This document shows, piece by piece, positions 9,572-17,933 of a stretch of DNA of 64,000 nucleotides. The position numbers and the translations under genes are program-made. The stretch comes from Bifidobacterium miconis (GTDB lineage: Bacteria; Actinomycetota; Actinomycetes; Actinomycetales; Bifidobacteriaceae): contig NZ_JAHBBH010000006.1 of assembly GCF_019331735.1 (NCBI RefSeq), forward strand, positions 52,327 to 116,326. The letters run 5' to 3'. Each line of letters begins with the position of its first letter. Within the stretch, counting starts at the first letter, position 1. The notes under the pieces are model-generated. The model was not told where the DNA came from and made no database searches. It worked only from the letters and a program-made list of their open reading frames with translations.

Positions 9572-9790
9572 ATGAGCGGGCGGATCGTGCTCCGACTCGA
9601 CCGGATGATGGTTGAGCGCGGGCGGTCGCTGAACTGGCTGGCCGATCAGGTGGGCATCACGAACGTGAACCTGTCGAAGATCAAAAACAACCGTGTCTCG
9701 GCCATCCGGTTCACCACACTGGCCGCGATCTGCGAGGCGCTCGACTGCCAGCCCGGCGACATCCTCGAATACGAACCCGACGAAGCGTAG
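9572..9790 (+). CDS. small Cro/CI-type HTH regulator (YozG-like)
   Basis: A 72-residue helix-turn-helix protein of the XRE family: IVLRLDRMMVERGRSLNWLA, then VGITNVNLSKIKNNR as turn and recognition helix, and a typical ending AICEALDCQPGDILEYEPDE. I chose ATG 9572 over the in-frame GTG at 9569 because GGAGG at 9561-9565 is then about 6 nt away. It follows the DUF2975-like gene by about 160 bp, a common pairing, and may regulate that gene. The 116-bp repeat array begins 31 bp after its stop. Confidence 0.88.
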   Translation: MSGRIVLRLDRMMVERGRSLNWLADQVGITNVNLSKIKNNRVSAIRFTTLAAICEALDCQPGDILEYEPDEA

Positions 9791-9820
9791 CATCTGGCGT
9801 TCCGGTGTCTCGGCGTTCCG

Positions 9821-10284
9821 GTCACGCGATGGAAGTAGATCGTTTGACAGCCGTTACGTGACGGAGCGACTTGGTCACGGGATGGCTGCGATTGGTGGTT
9901 TTACCATTCCGTGACCGCGTAAAGGCGTATTACGCGGTCATGCAATGGAAGTTGAACGATTGACGACCATTGCATGACAGGATGGCTTGCTCACGAGATG
10001 GCTGTGACGGGTGATTTTGCCGTTGCGTGACCTCGTAAAGGTGCGTTGTGCGGTCATGCAATGGAAGTTGAACGATTGACGACCATTGCATGACAGGATG
10101 GCTTGCTCACGAGATGGCCGTGGCGGGTGATTTTGCCATTGCGTGACCTTGCTTTGTGTCGTCACGGGGTCACGCAACGGCATATGCACGTGAAATTCCA
10201 TTGCGTGCCGACTGGTGCCGGCTGACGGTTGGCTGGTGGAGTCACGCGACGGCAAAAGTGGCGGATTTGCCGTCGCGTGACCAG
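9821..10284. repeat. tandem array of four 116-bp hairpin units
   Basis: Four units begin at 9821, 9937, 10053 and 10169, exactly 116 bp apart. Units 2 and 3 are nearly identical; 1 and 4 are diverged. Each starts with GTCAYGCRAYGG and can form two hairpins. In units 2 and 3, GTCATGCAATGG pairs perfectly with CCATTGCATGAC. In unit 4, the second hairpin has a perfect 16-bp stem (10241-10256 with 10266-10281). Several base changes between units keep pairing possible. Unit 4 overlaps the 3' end of the MFS gene. No gene is seen in 9791-10241. The role is unknown: a REP-type array, a structured RNA, or a terminator cluster. Confidence 0.85.
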
Positions 10285-11690
10285 TCGGGCGTGCGGGAGA
10301 CGGCGGCGGACGGCAACAGGCCGGTTCCGTTCTCCCCGGCGAACGGCATCAGCGCGAACGCCATCGCGAATCCGGCGATCGCGTACAGGAACATCCACCG
10401 GTACGAACCGGTCGCCTGCTGGATCAGGCCGAACAGCGCCGGACTGATCGCCGCTCCGCCCGACGTGGCGAGGTAGTAGTACGCGGTCATCGTGCCGGTG
10501 TGCTCCGTGCCGCCCAACTCGGTGGCCCAAGGCAGCGCGTTGACCAGCACCATCATCCACAGAATGCCGAACGCGAACGCAAGCCACGGCAGCAGCTCCG
10601 CGCGCCCGACCCACGGCATCGGCGCAAGCATCAGCATCGCGAGCAGCAGTCCCGCGCCCATCGTCGCGCGCCGGCCGAACCGCGTGCCCAGCCAGCCGGC
10701 GGGAATCGCGAACAGGATGCCGCTGACCGCGAACCAGACCAGTCCGCCGCTCGCCGCGCTCGCGTCCATGCCCAGATCGTGCGTCGCATACAGCGTGAAA
10801 TACGTTTCGATCGCGCTCGATCCCATCGTGTACAGGAACAAAACCAGTAGCATCACGCGGAAGCGACGGCGATCGTCGCCGTCGAGATCGAGCCGCGGCA
10901 CCGCGGCGGCGCGGAACTCGCGCCAACTGACGAACGGCAGTCGCGCCGGCTCGCCCGGCTCGGTGCGGAATTCGGCCGGTTCGCGCACCAGCCTTGCCAG
11001 AGCCGCGACCGCGGCGACCATGATGAACGCGCCCGCGACAAACGTGACGGACATGCCGTACCGCCGGTACAGGAGACTGCCGCCGCCGAGCGCGAGCACG
11101 TTGCCGATCGACCCCATGAAATTGATGACGCCGTTCGCTGTGCTGCGTTGGCTGGATACGGTCACGTCGGGCATGAGCGCGACGATCGGCGCGCGGCAGG
11201 TCGACATGAGCAGTGCGTAGACGACGACCGCGGCGATCGTCAGCGGGGCGTTCGGCGCCGCGGCGATGAGCATGAGGCAGACGGCCGCGGCTGGGATGGC
11301 GAACAGGGCGAACGGGATGCGCCGGCCCCAGCGGGTGCGCACCTTGTCGGACAGGATGCCGAACAGCGGCTGGACGGTGAACCCGCACAGGTTGTCGATG
11401 CCCATGACGATGCCGACGATGGCGGTGGGGATCGCCAGCTCCTTGAGCTTGATCGGCACGAACGCGTTGTACATGGCCCACGCGGCGGCGATGGCGAGCA
11501 TGCCGAAGCCGATGGAGAACGTCTGGACGAGATTCAGTCGGGGAGTGGCGGAGGATGCTGTTGCGGCGGCGCCGGCGTTGCGGGGTGCGGCGTGCGTGGC
11601 GTGCGTTGCGCTCGCGGCGCTGATGCGGTGGATACTGCGGATACGCGGCATGCGGGCTGTCGCGTCATGCATGGCCATCCTGATCTGCAT
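10242..11690 (-). CDS. MFS transporter
   Basis: A membrane transporter of the major facilitator superfamily with about 12 membrane segments. The conserved loop between helices 2 and 3 appears as GILSDKVRTRWGRRIPF (about residue 100), as in sugar/cation symporter-like members, and a second copy lies in GWLGTRFGRRATMG. The substrate cannot be told. The N-terminus is uncertain: ATG 11690 has GGAGG almost touching it, and ATG 11678 or 11672 would be better spaced. The first 50 residues are Ala/Thr rich and may not be real. The C-terminal residues (DWSRDGKSATFAVA) are encoded by the last hairpin of the 116-bp repeat array, so the natural end of the protein was probably changed by the repeat. Confidence 0.85.
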   Translation of the reverse strand: MQIRMAMHDATARMPRIRSIHRISAASATHATHAAPRNAGAAATASSATPRLNLVQTFSIGFGMLAIAAAWAMYNAFVPIKLKELAIPTAIVGIVMGIDNLCGFTVQPLFGILSDKVRTRWGRRIPFALFAIPAAAVCLMLIAAAPNAPLTIAAVVVYALLMSTCRAPIVALMPDVTVSSQRSTANGVINFMGSIGNVLALGGGSLLYRRYGMSVTFVAGAFIMVAAVAALARLVREPAEFRTEPGEPARLPFVSWREFRAAAVPRLDLDGDDRRRFRVMLLVLFLYTMGSSAIETYFTLYATHDLGMDASAASGGLVWFAVSGILFAIPAGWLGTRFGRRATMGAGLLLAMLMLAPMPWVGRAELLPWLAFAFGILWMMVLVNALPWATELGGTEHTGTMTAYYYLATSGGAAISPALFGLIQQATGSYRWMFLYAIAGFAMAFALMPFAGENGTGLLPSAAVSRTPDWSRDGKSATFAVA

Positions 11691-12082
11691 GCCTCCAGTA
11701 GTAGGCGCGCGACCTGTCGGAGCCGTTGCCCGGACGGTGCGTCGCGATGAAGCGAAGATGAATTCTTGCGCGCGGCGCGGGCGTTGCGGGGCACGATGCG
11801 GGGCGCGATGCGGGGCGCGATGAACGCGTGATGCGTGTGCACGATGGCGCGCGGTGCACGATGGCGCGCGGTGTGCGATGACGCGGGCGGGCTCGAGTGA
11901 ATTGGATGGGTGAGGAAAGCGCGGATTGGACTGATCCGAATTGGACCGGTCCATTAGGCGGCAATGCGCGCATTTGATAATGGTCGCGTTGCCAATCGCA
12001 CACCAACGAACACGATCCGGCCGTTCGCGACCGGTCGACCACAGACTGGCCACAGGCTGGCCACAGACCACAGGGGGACACC
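11691..12082. other. gap between MFS gene and pdxS with short tandem repeats
   Basis: No gene is seen in these 392 bp between divergent genes. It holds three copies of a 12-bp unit TGCGGGGCRCGA (11785-11820), two perfect copies of TGCACGATGGCGCGCGG (11838-11871), a GGACCGGTCC palindrome (11943-11952) and the 11-bp iterons listed next. Promoters for both neighbours must lie here, but I could not assign convincing -35/-10 pairs. Confidence 0.6.
12039..12071 (+). promoter_or_regulatory. three 11-bp iterons before pdxS
   Basis: CCACAGACTGG, CCACAGGCTGG and CCACAGACCAC lie head to tail at 12039, 12050 and 12061, one helical turn apart, ending just before the ribosome site (AGGGGG) of pdxS. PdxR/MocR proteins often bind direct repeats before pdxST, and a MocR-type gene lies 0.9 kb downstream, so this is a candidate operator. 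The regulatory role is inferred. Confidence 0.5.
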
Positions 12083-12958
12083 ATGACGCAGAACCGCGCC
12101 GAACTCAACCGCAACCTCGCCCAAATGCTCAAGGGCGGCGTCATCATGGACGTGACCACGCCCGAACAGGCCAAAATCGCGCAGGACGCCGGCGCGTGCG
12201 CCGTCATGGCCCTCGAACGCATCCCGGCCGACATCCGTGCGGCCGGCGGCGTCTCGCGCATGAGCGACCCGGCTATGATCAAGGGCATTCAGGCCGCCGT
12301 GTCCATCCCGGTCATGGCGAAGGTGCGCATCGGCCACATCGCCGAAGCGCGCATCCTGCAGGCCATCGACATCGACTACATCGACGAGTCCGAAGTCCTC
12401 TCGCCGGCCGACGACGTGTACCACATCGACAAGAACCAGTTCGACGTGCCGTTCGTGTGCGGCGCGAAGAACCTCGGCGAGGCGCTGCGCCGTATCGCCG
12501 AAGGCGCCGCCATGATCCGCACCAAGGGCGAGCCCGGCACCGGCGACGTCATCCAGGCCGTGCGCCACATGCGCACCATGAACAAGCAGATCCGCGAACT
12601 CGTCGGTCTGCGCGACGACGAGGTGTACGAGGCCGCCAAGCAGCTCGCCGTGCCGTACGACCTCGCCAAGTACGTGCACGACAACGGCCGCCTGCCCGTC
12701 GTCAACTTCGCCGCCGGCGGCGTCGCCACCCCGGCCGACGCGGCCCTCATGATGGAACTCGGCGCGGAAGGCGTGTTCGTCGGCTCCGGCATCTTCAAGT
12801 CCGGCGATCCGGCCAAGCGTGCCGCCGCCATCGTGCAGGCCACCGCCAACTGGCAGGATGCCGACCTGCTCGCGCGCCTGTCCGAAAACCTCGGCGAGGC
12901 GATGGTCGGCATCAACGAGGACGAGATCCAGACCATCATGGCCGCCCGCGGCGAGTGA
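12083..12958 (+). CDS. pdxS: pyridoxal 5'-phosphate synthase, lyase subunit
   Basis: Synthase subunit of the ribose-5-phosphate-dependent vitamin B6 pathway; it combines ribose 5-phosphate, glyceraldehyde 3-phosphate and ammonia into pyridoxal phosphate. The 291-residue TIM barrel has the family hallmarks: [20 protein letters not shown] near the start, the Schiff-base Lys in [13 protein letters not shown] (about residue 80), the second Lys in [12 protein letters not shown], and [16 protein letters not shown] then [14 protein letters not shown] for phosphate binding. It is followed 13 nt later by pdxT, the ammonia-producing partner. The call is secure. Confidence 0.98.
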   Translation: MTQNRAELNRNLAQMLKGGVIMDVTTPEQAKIAQDAGACAVMALERIPADIRAAGGVSRMSDPAMIKGIQAAVSIPVMAKVRIGHIAEARILQAIDIDYIDESEVLSPADDVYHIDKNQFDVPFVCGAKNLGEALRRIAEGAAMIRTKGEPGTGDVIQAVRHMRTMNKQIRELVGLRDDEVYEAAKQLAVPYDLAKYVHDNGRLPVVNFAAGGVATPADAALMMELGAEGVFVGSGIFKSGDPAKRAAAIVQATANWQDADLLARLSENLGEAMVGINEDEIQTIMAARGE

Positions 12959-12971
12959 ACGGAGACTTCCC

Positions 12972-13610
12972 ATGGTCGTAGCCGTCCAATACATCTCCAA
13001 AGAGGAATCCGACGACGCCGAAACCGCGAAGCACGGTGTGACCGGCATCCTCGCCGTCCAAGGCGCGTTCGCTGAACACGCGGCCGTGCTCGACCGGCTC
13101 GGCGCGCCGTGGAAGCTGCTGCGCGCCGCCGACGATTTCGACGCGTCGATCGACCGCGTCATCCTGCCCGGCGGCGAATCCACCACGCAAGGCAAGCTGC
13201 TGCGTTCGACCGGCCTGTTCGGGCCGATCGCCGCGCATATCGCCGCCGGCAAGCCCGTGTTCGGCACGTGCGCCGGCATGATCCTGCTCGCCAGCCGGCT
13301 CGACAACGATCCGAACGTGTACTTCGGCGCGCTCGACGCGACCGTCCGACGCAACGCGTACGGCCGCCAGCTTGGCTCGTTCGCCGCCACCGCCGACTTC
13401 GGACAGCCGGGCGACGCGGACTATCTGCCTGATCTGCCGCTCGTGTTCATCCGCGGGCCGTATGTCGTCTCCGTCGGACCGCTGGCCGACGTGAAGACCA
13501 CGGTCGACGGGCATCCGGTCGCGTTGCGGCAGGGTAACATCCTCGCCACCGCGTTCCATCCGGAACTGACCGGCGACACGCGGCTGCACGAGCTGTTCCT
13601 CTCGCTCTAA
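12972..13610 (+). CDS. pdxT: pyridoxal 5'-phosphate synthase, glutaminase subunit
   Basis: Class I glutamine amidotransferase that feeds ammonia to PdxS. The 212-residue protein carries GILAVQGAFAEHAAVLDRLG near the N-terminus, LPGGESTTQGKL, the nucleophile Cys in FGTCAGMILLA (about residue 100), and the His/Glu pair in TAFHPEL close to the C-terminus. The N-terminus has about 20 extra residues before the usual family start; GGAG at 12961-12964 supports the ATG at 12972. It forms an operon with pdxS. Confidence 0.97.
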   Translation: MVVAVQYISKEESDDAETAKHGVTGILAVQGAFAEHAAVLDRLGAPWKLLRAADDFDASIDRVILPGGESTTQGKLLRSTGLFGPIAAHIAAGKPVFGTCAGMILLASRLDNDPNVYFGALDATVRRNAYGRQLGSFAATADFGQPGDADYLPDLPLVFIRGPYVVSVGPLADVKTTVDGHPVALRQGNILATAFHPELTGDTRLHELFLSL

Positions 13611-13623
13611 GCCGCCGCCGACG

Positions 13624-13730
13624 TCGCTGGCATGGCCATCGCCGGCGCCAGCGAGCCAAAACCGCCAGCCGTGTCATTGCGTGGCGGAAAACGCTCGCTG
13701 AACGGTATGCCGGCGAGCGTTTTCCGCCAC
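13624..13730. repeat. paired hairpins between pdxT and the pdxR-like gene
   Basis: A smaller stem TCGCTGGC/GCCAGCGA (13624-13631 with 13647-13654) is followed by a perfect 18-bp stem (13681-13698 with 13713-13730, arms beginning GTGGCGGAAAACG) with a 14-nt loop. There is no T-run after it, so it is not a classic terminator. It may still end or protect the pdxST message. Confidence 0.7.
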
Positions 13731-13768
13731 GAGACGTAGGGTGGCGGGAGACCGTGATCACGATGCGC

Positions 13769-13826
13769 GACGCGTGACGCTCAATACGCGACGTGCAACA
13801 CGTGATGCTCAATACGCGATGCGCGA
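13769..13826 (+). promoter_or_regulatory. 29-bp direct repeats before the pdxR-like gene
   Basis: Two imperfect direct repeats about 29 bp apart contain the common cores GTGACGCTCAATACGCGA and GTGATGCTCAATACGCGA. They end about 22 bp before the start codon. Direct repeats of this kind are typical targets of MocR/PdxR regulators, so autoregulation is likely but not shown. Confidence 0.45.
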
Positions 13827-13848
13827 CGACGGATGGGGAGGCGATCGT

Positions 13849-15588
13849 ATGCAGCTGCGACTCGACCGGCACAGCAGCGTGCCGATGTACCGGCAACTGG
13901 CCGGCGAACTGCGCGAGCAGATCGTCTCCGGCGCGCTCGCCGAAGGCTACCGGCTGCTTCCCGAACGCGAGTTGGCCGCCAGACTCGGCGTCAATCGCGC
14001 CACCATACTGCAGGCATACCAGCAGCTCAAGGACGAAGGGCTCATCGCGTCCCGCGTGGGCAAAGGCACGTTCGTGCTGCCGGTCGCGGCAGCCATCGCC
14101 CAGGCGCCGTCCATGCCGTCGCCGACCGTATCATCGGCGTCCGGACCGTCGCCGGCGTCGTCCGCAACATCCGACGACGTACGCGACCATCCACGCCCGC
14201 AGGTCGTCACCATTCGCGACGCGCAGCGGCGCCGCGACTACGCTGCGAACACCGAACCGACCGTCATGCGGCCGCCGTGGTCGGTGCTGTTCAGCGACTA
14301 CTCCAACCGGTTCACGTACCACGACATCGCCGAAGCCGAACGGGCGCAGCGCGGCGGCGCCGGTGCGAACGATCGCATCGTCGACTTCGCGACCGGCTCG
14401 CCCAACCCGGCCGACATCCCCGACGACCTGCTGCGCGCGGTCAGTCTGGAAGCGTTCGCATCGCGCGACTTCGACGGCCAGCCCGAGTCTCCGATCGAAG
14501 GCTTCGACGAACTGCGCGAACTGCTCGCCGAACACATGCGCACACGCGGCGTCCAATGCGCGGCGCGCAACGTCATGGTGCTGTCCGGCTCGGAACAGGG
14601 CATCGACCTGACCGTGCGCGCGTTTGTCAACCTCGGCGACTGCGTGCTCGTCGAACAATCCACGTTCTTTCCGGCATTGCAGGCGTTCCGCTCGGCCGAC
14701 GCGCGCATCGTCGGCGTGCCCGTCGACGCGCACGGCATGCGCACCGACCTGCTCGACGGCTACTGCGCGCGATTCCGGCCCAAACTCATCTACACGGTCC
14801 CCACGTTCCAAAACCCCACCGGCACCACGCTGCCGGCCTCGCGGCGGCGCGAACTCGTCGACGCGGCGAGGCGATACCAGTGCCTGATCGTCGAGGACGA
14901 CGCGTACGGGGAGCTGTGGTACGGCGACGCGGGGGAGATGCCGGGATCGTCGCGATCGTCGGGCGGATCGTCGACGCTGGTTGACCCGGCGGGATCGTCT
15001 GACGATGCTCCCGCGACGAATGCGTCTGTTGCCTTGCGCCGGCCCGTGCCGCTCGCCGGCATGGAAAACTCGGGCTACGTGATCTATCTGTCGACGTTCT
15101 CGAAAACCGTGACGTCCGGGCTGCGCACCGGCTGGCTCGTCGCCGACCCGCACGTGATCGCGCGTCTGGCCGCATTGCGGCGCATGGTCGACCAGCATAC
15201 GAGCACGTCGTCGCAGCGCATCTGCTTGGAACTGCTGCGCGAAGGGCGGATCGCGGCGCACGTGCGCGCGCTGACCGTCGCGTACCGTGCGCGACGGGAC
15301 GCGGCGGTGCGTTCGCTGGAACGGTTCGCGCCATCCGGTATGAGTTGGATCGTGCCCGAAGGCGGATACTACATTTGGGTCGCGTTGCCGGACGGCGTGC
15401 GCGCGCTCGACCTGCTCGCCCGGTGCCGTGCGAGCGGGGTCACGTTCATGCCCGGAGGCGTGTTCGACGTGGACGAAACCGACGACGCGCACATCCGGCT
15501 CAACTTCGTGCGGCCGGACGCGGACGATATCGAACGCGGCGTGCAAGTGATTTGCGCAACCGCGGAAAGGCTCGCGGCCGGAGTGTGA
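13849..15588 (+). CDS. pdxR: MocR/PdxR-type regulator (GntR HTH fused to aminotransferase)
   Basis: A transcription factor with an N-terminal GntR winged helix (about residues 1-75: SVPMYRQLAGELREQI, LLPERELAARLGVNRATILQ, GKGTFVLP) joined to a PLP-binding aminotransferase-fold domain (about 150-575). The PLP lysine lies in YLSTFSKTVTSGLRTGWLV. PdxR proteins sense pyridoxal phosphate and control pdxST, and pdxST lie immediately upstream on the same strand, which supports that role. At 579 residues it is longer than the usual 460-500 because of two Ser/Gly/Pro-rich inserts (about residues 80-115 and 365-400). The start at ATG 13849 has GGGGAG 8 nt upstream. Confidence 0.9.
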   Translation: MQLRLDRHSSVPMYRQLAGELREQIVSGALAEGYRLLPERELAARLGVNRATILQAYQQLKDEGLIASRVGKGTFVLPVAAAIAQAPSMPSPTVSSASGPSPASSATSDDVRDHPRPQVVTIRDAQRRRDYAANTEPTVMRPPWSVLFSDYSNRFTYHDIAEAERAQRGGAGANDRIVDFATGSPNPADIPDDLLRAVSLEAFASRDFDGQPESPIEGFDELRELLAEHMRTRGVQCAARNVMVLSGSEQGIDLTVRAFVNLGDCVLVEQSTFFPALQAFRSADARIVGVPVDAHGMRTDLLDGYCARFRPKLIYTVPTFQNPTGTTLPASRRRELVDAARRYQCLIVEDDAYGELWYGDAGEMPGSSRSSGGSSTLVDPAGSSDDAPATNASVALRRPVPLAGMENSGYVIYLSTFSKTVTSGLRTGWLVADPHVIARLAALRRMVDQHTSTSSQRICLELLREGRIAAHVRALTVAYRARRDAAVRSLERFAPSGMSWIVPEGGYYIWVALPDGVRALDLLARCRASGVTFMPGGVFDVDETDDAHIRLNFVRPDADDIERGVQVICATAERLAAGV

Positions 15589-15796
15589 TGTCGTTTGCCG
15601 GAACGTGGCGGGCGGTGTCGTGTCGGCTATCGGCGGTATCGGACGGAACAGCGTCGATTCGTGCGGCCGGGATGCCCGGCGACAGGATGCTTGCTGAACC
15701 GTCGGCGGCGATCGCATGGGGAATGGGACTACAACGGTATTGTCGTAGTTACCGGAATCGCCCGGGACCATTGAGATTGCAAGGAGACGAAAAATC

Positions 15797-16867
15797 ATGA
15801 CGAATCAAGGGACCGCGGCGCTGGCGACCGTCGAATCGGCGGGCAGCGAAGACGGCATCACGCTGATCATTCATGCGGGGGCGGGCGACCGCGGCAAACA
15901 CCACACGCCGGAACGGTCCGAGCAGGTGAAGGCCGATCTGACGCGCGCCCTGGACGCCGGCTACGCGGTATTGGAGGCCGGAGGCTCGGCCGAAGACGCG
16001 GTGATCGCGGCCATTCACGTGATGGAGGATGCGCCCGAATTCAACGCCGGGCGCGGGGCGGCGCTCACCAGCGACGGGCTTGCGCGCATGGACGCCTGCC
16101 TGATGGACGGCGACGGTTCGGTGGGCGCGGTGGCCGGCGTGGGCACGGTGAAGAACCCGATCGACGCGGCGCGGGCCGTCAAGGACCAGACCAAGCACGT
16201 GCTGTTCGCGGACCCGACCGACGAGGAAATCGCCGCATGGGGCGTGGAGACCAGGCCCGCCGAGTATTTCGTCACCGAAGCGCGGCGGCGCTCGCTGGCC
16301 GAAGCGCAGGCGGGTGGAGATGCGTGGGCGAAGCGTGCCGAGGATGACGGTCATCATGATACGGGCGCGGCCGGTGTCTGCCATAGCGGCGAGGCTGCGG
16401 ATACGGTTGGCGGGCCCGCGTACCGGTCTGCCTCCGGCTCGCAAAGTGGCGTGATCGGCGACGAAAAGCACGGCACGATCGGCGCGGTGGCGCGCGACGC
16501 GGCCGGGCGGATCGCGGCCGGCACATCCACCGGCGGCATCACGAACCAGATGCACGGCCGCGTGGGCGACTCGCCGCTGCCCGGATGCGGCACGTTCGCC
16601 GACCAGCGGACCGTGGCGGTCTCCTGCACCGGCATCGGCGAGGCATTCATCAAGGCGGTCGCGGCGCATCAGGTGTCGGACCGAGTGCGGTTCGCCGGCG
16701 AATCCGTGCACGACGCGGCCGTGGCCACGCTCGCGGAGGTCGCCTCGCATCATGGCGACGGCGGCATGATCGTGCTGCCCGCGACCGGCCGCGGGGTGGT
16801 GGCCTACAACAGCGAAATGATGAACTTCGGCTACCGCAGCGCCGTCGGCGAACGCGTCAACGAGTGA
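15797..16867 (+). CDS. isoaspartyl peptidase/L-asparaginase (Ntn hydrolase)
   Basis: A threonine Ntn-hydrolase that would cleave itself and then hydrolyse isoaspartyl dipeptides and/or asparagine. The nucleophile Thr lies in EKHGTIGAVARD (about residue 226), where the precursor splits into alpha and beta chains. GTSTGGITNQMHGRVGDSPLPG and GCGTFAD downstream are classic family motifs, as is FNAGRGAALTSDG. A long Ala/Gly/His-rich insert (about residues 175-215) sits just before the cleavage site, a region that varies in the family. Length is 356 residues. ATG 15797 is preceded by AAGGAG. It is a single gene. Confidence 0.92.
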   Translation: MTNQGTAALATVESAGSEDGITLIIHAGAGDRGKHHTPERSEQVKADLTRALDAGYAVLEAGGSAEDAVIAAIHVMEDAPEFNAGRGAALTSDGLARMDACLMDGDGSVGAVAGVGTVKNPIDAARAVKDQTKHVLFADPTDEEIAAWGVETRPAEYFVTEARRRSLAEAQAGGDAWAKRAEDDGHHDTGAAGVCHSGEAADTVGGPAYRSASGSQSGVIGDEKHGTIGAVARDAAGRIAAGTSTGGITNQMHGRVGDSPLPGCGTFADQRTVAVSCTGIGEAFIKAVAAHQVSDRVRFAGESVHDAAVATLAEVASHHGDGGMIVLPATGRGVVAYNSEMMNFGYRSAVGERVNE

Positions 16868-16887
16868 CTCCAACGATCGTTCGCTGA

Positions 16888-17086
16888 CAGTTTGACGATC
16901 GAGAGGCCGATTTGGGATGTTGCCGAGGTCAGTTTGACGATCGAGAGGCTATCGGGACACGGCCCCATGTCTTTCACGGGTCATACTCCGCCGTTCAGCG
17001 TAGAAATTATGACCCGTTATGTCGTCGAGACGCCTCTCGATCGTCAAACTGCCTACAGAAGCATGGCGGTTCGACGATCGAGAGGC
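16888..17086. repeat. MITE-like inverted and direct repeat cluster
   Basis: The 20-mer CAGTTTGACGATCGAGAGGC occurs at 16888-16907 and 16930-16949 and, inverted, at 17032-17051; a shortened copy lies at 17070-17086. The outer pair bounds about 122-164 bp. Between them is an inner stem GGGTCATA/TATGACCC (16978-16985 with 17008-17015). Terminal inverted repeats with no coding sequence resemble a small non-autonomous element, but a hairpin barrier between the convergent asparaginase and phnX genes is also possible. Confidence 0.65.
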
Positions 17087-17118
17087 TGAGGTGAGGCGCG
17101 GAGCGTGCTCCGCACGGA

Positions 17119-17901
17119 TCAGGCGATTGCGGCGAGCAGTGCCGGCAGCTCGGCCATCGTGTTGATGACGGCGTCAGCGCCGGCGGCCACGAACGCGTCA
17201 CGGGCGGCGGCGCGGGCCGCGGCCTGATCGGCGGGGGAGAGCGCGTCGAACTCGTCCTCGCTCAGGGCCATCTGGGAGCTGCCCTCGGTCACGCCGATCG
17301 TGAACACGCCGGCGTTCTTGCCCTCGCGGATGTCGGAGAGCGTGTCGCCCACCTTGGCGGCGCGGCGCACATCGGTCACGCCCAGCGTCTCAAGGTTGCG
17401 GAACACCATGTACGGGTAGGGGCGGCCGAACCCGTTCGTGGAATCCGGGCTGAACCAGCAGTCCGGCGCATAGCCGTTCGCGGCGGCCTGCGGCACCACG
17501 ATCTCCATCATCTTGTCCGTGTAGCCGGTGGTGGAACCGATCTTGATACCGGCCGCGCGCAGCTCGGCAACCGCATCCACCACGCCCGGCTTCGGATCCG
17601 CAAAACCGTTGAGGATGCTCAGCAGTTTCGGCTCGAAATGCGCGTACACGGCGTCCACGTCCGCGTCGGTCGGGGCCGCGCCGTGCTCGTCCTCCCACGC
17701 GCGGGCGATGCGGTCCATGTGCAGCATCGTGTTGATGTGGTCATGCTTGAGCATGCCCATCGGCTTGCGCGTCTCCTCCATGGTCGGCGTCACGCCGAAC
17801 TCGCGGAACGCCTCCTGGAACGCGCGCACCGGCGCGAAGCACCCGTAGTCCACGGTGGTGCCGGCCCAATCGAAAATCACGGCCTCAAAACGGTTGGTCA
17901 T
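17119..17901 (-). CDS. phnX: phosphonoacetaldehyde hydrolase
   Basis: HAD-superfamily enzyme that splits phosphonoacetaldehyde into acetaldehyde and phosphate, the second step of 2-aminoethylphosphonate breakdown. The nucleophile Asp is in AVIFDWAGTTVDYG (about residue 11), the Schiff-base Lys in MGMLKHDHI (about residue 53), and the HAD loop 4 in VGDTLSDIREG. Length is 260 residues, as usual. The start at 17901 has AAAGGA upstream. It is the last gene of the minus-strand AEP operon, 32 nt after phnW. The reading frame is intact. Confidence 0.95.
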   Translation of the reverse strand: MTNRFEAVIFDWAGTTVDYGCFAPVRAFQEAFREFGVTPTMEETRKPMGMLKHDHINTMLHMDRIARAWEDEHGAAPTDADVDAVYAHFEPKLLSILNGFADPKPGVVDAVAELRAAGIKIGSTTGYTDKMMEIVVPQAAANGYAPDCWFSPDSTNGFGRPYPYMVFRNLETLGVTDVRRAAKVGDTLSDIREGKNAGVFTIGVTEGSSQMALSEDEFDALSPADQAAARAAARDAFVAAGADAVINTMAELPALLAAIA

Positions 17902-17933
17902 TGCAGTGATCCTTTCAGCTTCCACGGTTCGTC

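Noticed and set aside
9821..10284. CRISPR array
   Set aside because: The repeated unit is 116 bp and contiguous, with no variable spacers, and no cas genes are nearby.
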